Assembly: GCA_014874185.1 (NCBI GenBank) | Contig: JACWAF010000032.1 | Coordinates: forward strand, 1 to 64,000 | DNA: 64,000 bases | Source of the DNA: Nitrospirota bacterium | Lineage (GTDB): Bacteria; Nitrospirota; Thermodesulfovibrionia; Thermodesulfovibrionales; JdFR-88 | Direction: 5' to 3' | Shown here: one piece after another, positions 57,633-64,000 of the stretch | How the letters are laid out: every line of letters begins with the position of its first letter | How positions within the stretch are numbered: position 1 is the stretch's first letter | Notes under the pieces: model-generated | Seen by the model: the letters and a program-made list of their open reading frames with translations, nothing else | Database searches by the model: none | Told to the model about the DNA's origin: nothing | Made by a program: the position numbers and the translations under genes

Positions 57633-59564
57633 CTACTTTTTGTCCTCTTCCTCGAACTCGGCCTCAACCACCTTCTCCTCGGGGCCGCCCTGCCCCTCTT
57701 TTGCCCCGGCCTGGCCCGCTTGTGCCCCGGCGCCAGCACCTGCCGCCGTGCCGGCCTGTGCCGCGCGGTAGATGTGCTCCGCAATCTTGTGGGAGGCCGT
57801 GGTCAGCTTCTCTATTGCGGAACGGATGGGTGCCGCCTCGGTGGCCTCGTCCTTTGCCTTCTTGCAGGCCTCAAGGGCGCTCTCTATGTCCTTGCGCTCG
57901 TCCGCTGTAAGCTTGTCGCCGTACTCCTTCAGGCTCTTCTCCACGGAATAGACCAGTGTGTCGGCCTCGTTCCTTGCCTCGGCAAGCTCCTTCTTCCGCT
58001 TGTCTTCGGCGGCATGGGATTCGGCGTCGCGGGTCATGTTCTTTATCTCGTCCTCCGAGAGGCCGCTGGAGGCCGTTATCCTTATGGACTGCTCCTTGCC
58101 CGTCCCCAGGTCCTTTGCCGAGACGTGCAGGATGCCGTTTGCGTCAATATCGAAGGCAACCTCTATCTGCGGCACGCCTCTGGGGGCCGGGGGTATGCCA
58201 AGAAGCTCGAAAACTCCCAGCAGCTTGTTGTCGGCCGCCATCTCGCGTTCGCCCTGGTGGACCTTTATGGTCACGGCGGGCTGGCTGTCGGATGCGGTGG
58301 AGAAGATCTGGCCCTTCTTTATCGGGATAGTGGTATTCCTTTCGATGAGCTTTGTGAAGATGCCACCCAGTGTCTCTATCCCCAGTGAGAGCGGGGTAAC
58401 GTCCAACAGCAGGACCTCCCTCACCTCGCCCTTAAGCACAGCGCCCTGTATGGCCGCGCCCACCGCCACGACCTCGTCCGGATTCACGGTCTTGTTGGGC
58501 TCTTTGCCAAAGAAAGTCTGTACGGATTGCTGCACCTTGGGCGTGCGGGTCTGGCCGCCCACCAGCAGCACCTCGTCTATCTGCTGCTGGCTGAGCCCGG
58601 CGTCTTCCAGCGCCCTCTTGCAGGGGCCCAGGGTCTTTTCAACAAGATCGGCCGTAAGCTGGTCGAATTTGGCCCTGCTGAGCTTCATTAACAGGTGCTT
58701 GGGCCCGGTTGCGTCAGCCGTTACGAAGGGCAGGTTTATCTCGGTCTCGGTGGCGGTGGAAAGTTCTATCTTCGCGCGCTCCGCCGCCTCTTTAAGCCTC
58801 TGGAGGGCCATCCTGTCCTGGTGCAGGTCTATCCCGGCGTCCTTCTTGAACTCGGCCACCATCCAGTCCATTATTCTTATATCGAAGTCGTCTCCGCCAA
58901 GGTAAGTATCGCCGTTAGTGGATTTGACGGCCGTGACGCCCTCGCCTATCTCCAGGATGGATATGTCGAATGTGCCGCCGCCAAGGTCGTAGACCGCGAC
59001 CTTCTCTTCTTTCTTCTTCTCAAGCCCGTAGGCCAGCGCGGCCGCCGTGGGCTCGTTTATTATCCTCAGCACGTTCAGGCCCGCTATCTTTCCCGCGTCC
59101 TTTGTGGCCTGCCTCTGGCTGTCGTCGAAGTAGGCGGGCACGGTTATCACCGCGTCCGTTACGGGCTCGCCAAGATAGTCTTCCGCGGCCTGCTTCAGCT
59201 TCTGCAATATCATCGCCGATATCTCGGGCGGGGAGTAGTGTTTCCCCCTGACCTCCACCTGGGCGTCCCCGTTCGAGGCCTCCACTATCCTGTATGGGAG
59301 GCGCTTCATCGCGTGCTGCGCCTCAGGGGAATTGAACTTCCGGCCCATCAGCCTCTTTATCGAAAATATGGTATTTTCCGGGTTCGTGATGGCCTGCCGC
59401 TTCGCGATCTGGCCGACCAGCCGCTCGCCCTTCTCCGTGAACGCCACGACGGAGGGGGTAAGCCTGCTGCCTTCCTGGTTGGGAATGACCACGGCATCGC
59501 CGCCCACCATCACTGAGACCACCGAGTTCGTGGTCCCGAGGTCTATCCCTATAGCCTTTGCCAT
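57633..59564 (-). CDS. dnaK: Chaperone protein DnaK (Hsp70)
   Basis: [19 protein letters not shown]...; full length. Confidence 0.99.
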   Translation of the reverse strand: MAKAIGIDLGTTNSVVSVMVGGDAVVIPNQEGSRLTPSVVAFTEKGERLVGQIAKRQAITNPENTIFSIKRLMGRKFNSPEAQHAMKRLPYRIVEASNGDAQVEVRGKHYSPPEISAMILQKLKQAAEDYLGEPVTDAVITVPAYFDDSQRQATKDAGKIAGLNVLRIINEPTAAALAYGLEKKKEEKVAVYDLGGGTFDISILEIGEGVTAVKSTNGDTYLGGDDFDIRIMDWMVAEFKKDAGIDLHQDRMALQRLKEAAERAKIELSTATETEINLPFVTADATGPKHLLMKLSRAKFDQLTADLVEKTLGPCKRALEDAGLSQQQIDEVLLVGGQTRTPKVQQSVQTFFGKEPNKTVNPDEVVAVGAAIQGAVLKGEVREVLLLDVTPLSLGIETLGGIFTKLIERNTTIPIKKGQIFSTASDSQPAVTIKVHQGEREMAADNKLLGVFELLGIPPAPRGVPQIEVAFDIDANGILHVSAKDLGTGKEQSIRITASSGLSEDEIKNMTRDAESHAAEDKRKKELAEARNEADTLVYSVEKSLKEYGDKLTADERKDIESALEACKKAKDEATEAAPIRSAIEKLTTASHKIAEHIYRAAQAGTAAGAGAGAQAGQAGAKEGQGGPEEKVVEAEFEEEDKK

Positions 59565-59591
59565 TTATGATTCCTCCTTGAAAAAATGTGT

Positions 59592-60170
59592 TTATCCTCT
59601 TTTTATCTTCACTTCGTCCGCGGATTCTTCCTTTTTTGGCCTTCTGGAGACCGCGACGAGCGTAGCCCTTATGACCTTGCCGTTATATGAATAGCCTCTC
59701 CTGAACTCCTCGACCACGGTATTGTCCTCAACGTCCTCTCGTTCCACCTGGCTGATGGCGTGGTGGTACTCCGGGTTGAACGGAAGCCCCAGGGCGGGCA
59801 CCTGCTTGAGGCCGAATTTGTCCAGCACCCTCAGAAGCTCGCGCAGGGTCATCTCGACGCCTTCCCGCAGACCGTCCGCGCCTTCCTTTGCGTGCTTCAA
59901 TGCCGTCTCAAGATTGTCCAGGCTGGGCAGGATATCTTTCATTATGTCTTCGTTCGCGTATTTGAGGGACTCCTCTTTCTCCTTCTGCCAGTGGCGCTTG
60001 AATGTCTCGAAATCGGAGTACAGGCGAAGGTACTTGTCCTTCTGCCGGCTTATCTCCTCTTCCAGCGAGCGGACGACCTCCTCCCTTGGCGCTTCCTCAA
60101 GAAGGGGCTCTTCGGGAGGGCCCTGCCCCGCCTCCGCCCCTTCTCCTTCAAATATCTTCCCTTCTTCCAT
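59592..60170 (-). CDS. grpE: Nucleotide exchange factor GrpE
   Basis: LRLYSDFETFKRHWQKEKEE ... NPEYHHAISQVE. Confidence 0.96.
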   Translation of the reverse strand: MEEGKIFEGEGAEAGQGPPEEPLLEEAPREEVVRSLEEEISRQKDKYLRLYSDFETFKRHWQKEKEESLKYANEDIMKDILPSLDNLETALKHAKEGADGLREGVEMTLRELLRVLDKFGLKQVPALGLPFNPEYHHAISQVEREDVEDNTVVEEFRRGYSYNGKVIRATLVAVSRRPKKEESADEVKIKRG

Positions 60171-60200
60171 ATCCCTGAACTCCTTTAAGTTTTTTTATCT

Positions 60201-61247
60201 TCAGTCTATTTCACGGTCCCGGATGCGCTTCTCGGCGAGCGTGTCCGTCAGAAACTGGGCGGTGGCGCGCACCATCTCGATGGCCTTGGGATAATCCATC
60301 CGGGTAGGGCCGATAACGCCGACGGTGCCCGCGCTCCGTTCGCCGTGCCTGTAAGAGGCGACCACCATGCTGAGGTCTTTCAGTTCCCTCACCGGGTTCT
60401 CGGAGCCTATAAGGACGCTTATCTCGCCCTCGCTCTCGGCGCAGATCTTTTCGAGGAGCTTCATCATCAGGTGTTTGTCTTCCACGGCCCGCGCTATGGC
60501 CTTTATCCTGTCCGAAAAATCCGGGAGGCCTATCAGGTCCGAGAGCCCGTAGATATAAATCTCGCCCGTGGGGAATGTGAGGGCCTCGCGGCAGATGCTT
60601 ACCGCCTTTGAGATAAGGAGGTCGCAGAGGGCCTTCTCCCTGGACATTTCTTTTATAAGTTTAAGTCTTATTTCATCTATCGTATAGCCGGAAAATTCCG
60701 AATTCAGGTACTCGGAAATCCTGCGGAGCGTGCGCGGGGTTATCTCCTGCTCCATCGGGAGGACCTTGTGTTTTATAATCCCTTCATCAGTCAGAAGGAG
60801 CACCGCTATCCGGTTCCCCCTGTAGCCGAAGAGCTCTATCCTGTTCAGCGTGGCCCTCTCGCTGGTGAGGGGCGCGGCCAACCCAAGGTAATTGAGGTTC
60901 TCCGAGAGGGTCCTTGCCGCCCCGTCCAGAAGGCCGTTCAGGTCTTCCCTGAGCACCTCCAGCTTCGAGATGAAACTGTTTATATATCTGGTCTCCATGT
61001 CCTTGAGCTTTTGAACGTAGTCCACATATAAGCGGTATCCCCTGTCCGTTGGCACCCTTCCAGCCGAGGTATGGGGCTGCCAGACAAAGCCCAGGTCCTC
61101 CAGGTCGGCCATGATGTTCCTGATAGTGGCCGGAGACAGATTGAAGACATACTTCTTCGTGATCAGCCTGGAACCCACCGGCTCGGCCGTCTCTATGAAG
61201 CTCCGGACTATCGAGAACAGGACCTTTTCCGCGCGATCGTTAAGCAT
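60201..61247 (-). CDS. hrcA: Heat-inducible transcription repressor HrcA
   Basis: SFIETAEPVGSRLITKKYVFNLSPATIRNIMADLEDLGF ... GVIGPTRMDYPKAI. Confidence 0.97.
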   Translation of the reverse strand: MLNDRAEKVLFSIVRSFIETAEPVGSRLITKKYVFNLSPATIRNIMADLEDLGFVWQPHTSAGRVPTDRGYRLYVDYVQKLKDMETRYINSFISKLEVLREDLNGLLDGAARTLSENLNYLGLAAPLTSERATLNRIELFGYRGNRIAVLLLTDEGIIKHKVLPMEQEITPRTLRRISEYLNSEFSGYTIDEIRLKLIKEMSREKALCDLLISKAVSICREALTFPTGEIYIYGLSDLIGLPDFSDRIKAIARAVEDKHLMMKLLEKICAESEGEISVLIGSENPVRELKDLSMVVASYRHGERSAGTVGVIGPTRMDYPKAIEMVRATAQFLTDTLAEKRIRDREID

Positions 61248-61257
61248 CCTTACTCCT

Positions 61258-61284
61258 TTAGCACTCTCGGAGCGAGAGTGCTAA
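61258..61284 (-). promoter_or_regulatory. CIRCE operator (HrcA binding site)
   Basis: TTAGCACTC-N9-GAGTGCTAA, perfect match, 10 bp upstream of hrcA. Confidence 0.97.
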
Positions 61285-61362
61285 AATAGATTAGCAATTG
61301 ACAGGGGATGGTGTCAAGACCCGTGCCTTCAAGTGACAAGCTGGCAAGTAACAAGAGACAGT

Positions 61363-61478
61363 ACCCCTCACCTCTCTCCCCCAAGGGGCGAGGGGACAAC
61401 CCACCCTGCACCCCTCCCAAGAGGGGACTGAATTTCCTCCCCCCTTTGCGAAAGGGGAGGTTAGGAGGGGTTAGTCCG
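61363..61478. repeat. GC-rich palindromic elements, composite
   Basis: CTCCCCCAAGGGGCGAGGGG ... CACCCCTCCCAAGAGGGG ... CCCCCCTTTGCGAAAGGGGAGGTTAGGAGGGG. Confidence 0.75.
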
Positions 61479-61504
61479 GTTCTGATTCATAACTCCTTTT
61501 GGCG

Positions 61505-61726
61505 GGTTCAAGTTTGCAACCAGACCTGTCCAAGATAAATTTTTTGGACAGCATTTCAATTAAGGGAAAAAGTGAAAATAGTTTGTCATTCCGCAGGTAG
61601 TAAGCGGGAATCCAGTCTGTAGGCCTTTTTCGTGGGAGTCACCCGCCCACGGGTGACCCGATCCGCTTTGGAACAGAAAGGTCCTTTTCAGATATCTTGG
61701 ACAGCTGTGGTTTGCAAACCTGAACC
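61505..61726. mobile_element. Candidate MITE-like element, ~222 bp with imperfect ~33-bp terminal inverted repeats
   Basis: GGTTCAAGTTTGCAACCAGACCTGTCCAAGATA (61505-61537) versus TATCTTGGACAGCTGTGGTTTGCAAACCTGAACC (61693-61726). Confidence 0.65.
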
Positions 61727-61846
61727 AGCAAGAGAATCCAATTTTTAAGTTGTTCTTTCAAAGACATTTTAAACCTGGATTCCCGTTTAAAGCAGTCCGC
61801 GGGAATGACGGACAAGAACTCGCTGATTTGAAGGCGAGCAGAATCA

Positions 61847-61870
61847 AAAAGGGGCCTTTCGGCCCCTTTT
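61847..61870 (-). terminator. Rho-independent terminator downstream of nuoG
   Basis: AAAAGGGGCC TTTC GGCCCCTTTT. Confidence 0.85.
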
Positions 61871-61890
61871 CTCTTAAATGGGATATTTCT

Positions 61891-64000
61891 TTACGCCCCT
61901 TCTATCTTCACCGCCACGGTCGGGGCCTCGCCGTTTGCAGAGGGCTTGGTCAGGAGGTTCACCCTGGCGTGGGCGAAGTGCGCGGGCACGAAGAGCATCC
62001 CTTCCGGCACCTCGTCCGTCACCTTGGCTTTCACATAGATGGACGCGCCGTCTTTTGCCGTTATCTTGGTGAATTTCTCGTCAACCACCCCGTAAGTCTT
62101 TGCGTCCCTGGGGTTCACCTGGATATAGGCGTCCGCTATGGCGGAGCTTATGTTCTTGGATATGGTGGTCAGGCTGCCCGAATGCTGCATCAGTATGCCC
62201 GTGGCAAGTATAAGCGGGTGGCCGCTGTCCGGCATCTCCATCTCGGCCTGCTCGACCGGGACAAACGATGCCGCAGCCTGCTCCCTGAAGCAGAGGGAGA
62301 GGTGATTGGCTATTTCCGCGTCCAGGCCCTCTTCGTCCTTTGCCCCCATATCAAGCTGCATCAGGCGCCCAAGGTTCCTCAGTATCTGCCAGTCGGGCAT
62401 GGAGGAGCCGGTCTCGGGCAGGCACTTTATGAACTTCTGCGGCTTTCCGGTGGCCCCCACGAAGAAGCCTTCCTTCTCGGCCCAGCTTGCGGCAGGAAGC
62501 ACCACATGGGCCATCTGCGCCGTCTCGGTGAGCAGAATATCCTGGACAACCAGGAATTCGATGCCTTTAAGGACCTCTTCCGCCTTCGCCGCATCAGGGA
62601 ATGTGACGGCCGGGTTCTCTCCCATGATATAGAGGGCCCTGAGATTGGGCCTGTAGAGCATGTCTTCCACATTGAGGCCGCCTTCGGGCCTTACTCCCGC
62701 CTCAAGCATTCCAAGCGTGTCGGCGAACTCCGCCGGAAGCCCCAGCGCCTCCGGCCCCCTGCCAAGCAGCAGGCAGAGGTCCATCAGGGCAAGCATGGTG
62801 CCCGTGCCCTTGGTGTTCTCCGAGCTGCCTATAGAGGCGAACAGCATCGGGTTCCTGGCCGAGGCAAGCGTCTTCGCTGCGTTCCTGATCTCATCGGCGC
62901 TGATGCCGGTGATCTCCGAAACCTTTTCAGGCGTGTATTTGGCAAGGGCCTCTTTCAGGGCGTCGAAGCCGTGTGTGCCCTCGGCCTTTTTGTCGTATAT
63001 GCCCTCATCCAGCATGGCCTTCATTATGCCGTTTACCAGAGCGGCGCCGGTTGCTGGTTTTATCCTCATCCACCTTGTGGCCCAGCGGGCCAGCTTGGTC
63101 TGCTTGGGATCGGCCACTAAAAGCGTGGCGCCAAGATCGCGCTTTGCGGCAAGCACCTTTAATCCATAAATCGGATGCGTTGAAGTCAAATCGCTCTCAA
63201 GCACGAAGAGAACGTCGGCCTTTAAAGGCGCGTTCAGCTCCACAGGAAGCGCCCTTATGTTGAAGGCCTTTTTGAGGGCCTCCGATATCTTCCCGTATCC
63301 GAAGTGGGCGCGCGAATCGATGTTCTTCGACCCCAGGGCGTCCATGAATTTTTTCAGCATGTAGTTGTCTTCTACCGAGCACCTCTCGGAGCCTATCGCC
63401 CCGATGGTCTCCGCGCCGAAGCGGGATTTAATCTCCGACAACCTTTCGGAGATATACCCCAGGGCCTCTTCCCATGTGGCGGGCTGCAGGTTCCCCTCTT
63501 TTCTGATAAGCGGGGTGGTGAGCCTGTGCTCGCTTTCTATGTAGTCGAAGCCGAACCTTCCGCGCGGGCAGAGGTCGCCCTCGTTAATTCCCGTGCCGTC
63601 GATGCCCCTGGCGCGCACGATCTTGCCCTCCCTAAGGGAAAGGGTCGTGGTGCAGCCCACGCCGCAATAGGGGCAGATGTTTTCCTTGTCTTCAAGGAAC
63701 CATACCCTTGAGCGGTATCTGAAGGGCTTCGTCCCAAGCGCCCCCACCGGGCAGGCGTCAACGCACTGCCCGCAGAACTCGCAGTCCAAAGTCTCCTCGA
63801 ACGCCGGGCTCACCTTCGATTTGAACCCCCTGCCAAGAAGGTTTATCGCGCCCACGCCCTGGTGCTCGCGGCAGACGCGCACACACTTGCCGCACAGGAT
63901 GCAGCGGTTCGGGTTGCGCTCTATGAGCGGGGCCGCGAGGGACTCCGGGTCGTGCTTCCTCTCGGCCGCGAACCGGCTCTCCGCCGGGCCGTACTTGAAG
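61891..64000 (-). CDS. nuoG: NADH-quinone oxidoreductase subunit G-like molybdopterin protein (5' end beyond window)
   Basis: Frame stays open to 64000 (...NPNRCILCGKCVRVCREHQGVGAINLLGRG); CEFCGQCVDACPVGAL, CPYCGVGCTTTLSLREG; no Cys/Sec ligand evident in SRAHFGYGKISEAL. Confidence 0.85.
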   Translation of the reverse strand, partial: FKYGPAESRFAAERKHDPESLAAPLIERNPNRCILCGKCVRVCREHQGVGAINLLGRGFKSKVSPAFEETLDCEFCGQCVDACPVGALGTKPFRYRSRVWFLEDKENICPYCGVGCTTTLSLREGKIVRARGIDGTGINEGDLCPRGRFGFDYIESEHRLTTPLIRKEGNLQPATWEEALGYISERLSEIKSRFGAETIGAIGSERCSVEDNYMLKKFMDALGSKNIDSRAHFGYGKISEALKKAFNIRALPVELNAPLKADVLFVLESDLTSTHPIYGLKVLAAKRDLGATLLVADPKQTKLARWATRWMRIKPATGAALVNGIMKAMLDEGIYDKKAEGTHGFDALKEALAKYTPEKVSEITGISADEIRNAAKTLASARNPMLFASIGSSENTKGTGTMLALMDLCLLLGRGPEALGLPAEFADTLGMLEAGVRPEGGLNVEDMLYRPNLRALYIMGENPAVTFPDAAKAEEVLKGIEFLVVQDILLTETAQMAHVVLPAASWAEKEGFFVGATGKPQKFIKCLPETGSSMPDWQILRNLGRLMQLDMGAKDEEGLDAEIANHLSLCFREQAAASFVPVEQAEMEMPDSGHPLILATGILMQHSGSLTTISKNISSAIADAYIQVNPRDAKTYGVVDEKFTKITAKDGASIYVKAKVTDEVPEGMLFVPAHFAHARVNLLTKPSANGEAPTVAVKIEGA

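Noticed and set aside
61891-64000. Second formate dehydrogenase alpha subunit
   Set aside because: No Cys or Sec at the expected ligand position (SRAHFGYGK), and ferredoxin domains at the N-terminus match NuoG better; the 5' end is outside the window, so some uncertainty remains.
1-64000. tRNA or rRNA genes
   Set aside because: No convincing tRNA cloverleaf or rRNA sequence was seen by eye on either strand; a tRNAscan/Infernal run would be decisive.

Overview
64 kb of a GC-rich bacterial chromosome. The taxon is inferred only: futalosine-pathway mqnD, a Sec-type formate dehydrogenase, cytochrome c/NrfD modules and abundant palindromic repeats would fit a Nitrospirota- or Desulfobacterota-like anaerobe. 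Housekeeping genes include dinB, mqnD, gspG, a Lon-like protease, xer recombinase, comM, rplI-dnaB, amrB, fdnGHI with an in-frame UGA, rsmE, the CIRCE-hrcA-grpE-dnaK-dnaJ operon and a partial nuoG. From about 29.9 to 46.5 kb there is a compact Mu-type late-gene cassette: terminase, DUF935 portal, protease, decoration protein, capsid, gp36/gp37-like proteins, tail proteins, holin and M15 lysin. I see no transposase, integrase, sheath or tape-measure gene. The strongest unexplained signal is repetitive. One dispersed GC-rich palindromic family (core like CCCCTCTTTgcCAAAGAGGGG) occurs at about 17 loci, and two of these lie inside open phage reading frames (terminase and lysin), apparently translated in frame. 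A second AT-rich triple-hairpin family occurs five times, and its central stem changes sequence while staying complementary. An AT-rich island of orphan genes (26.4-28.6 kb), a deletion-fused alcohol dehydrogenase pseudogene, a 36-bp-repeat secreted protein and a small TIR-bounded element are also noted. No searches were run. All family calls come from reading the translated sequence.
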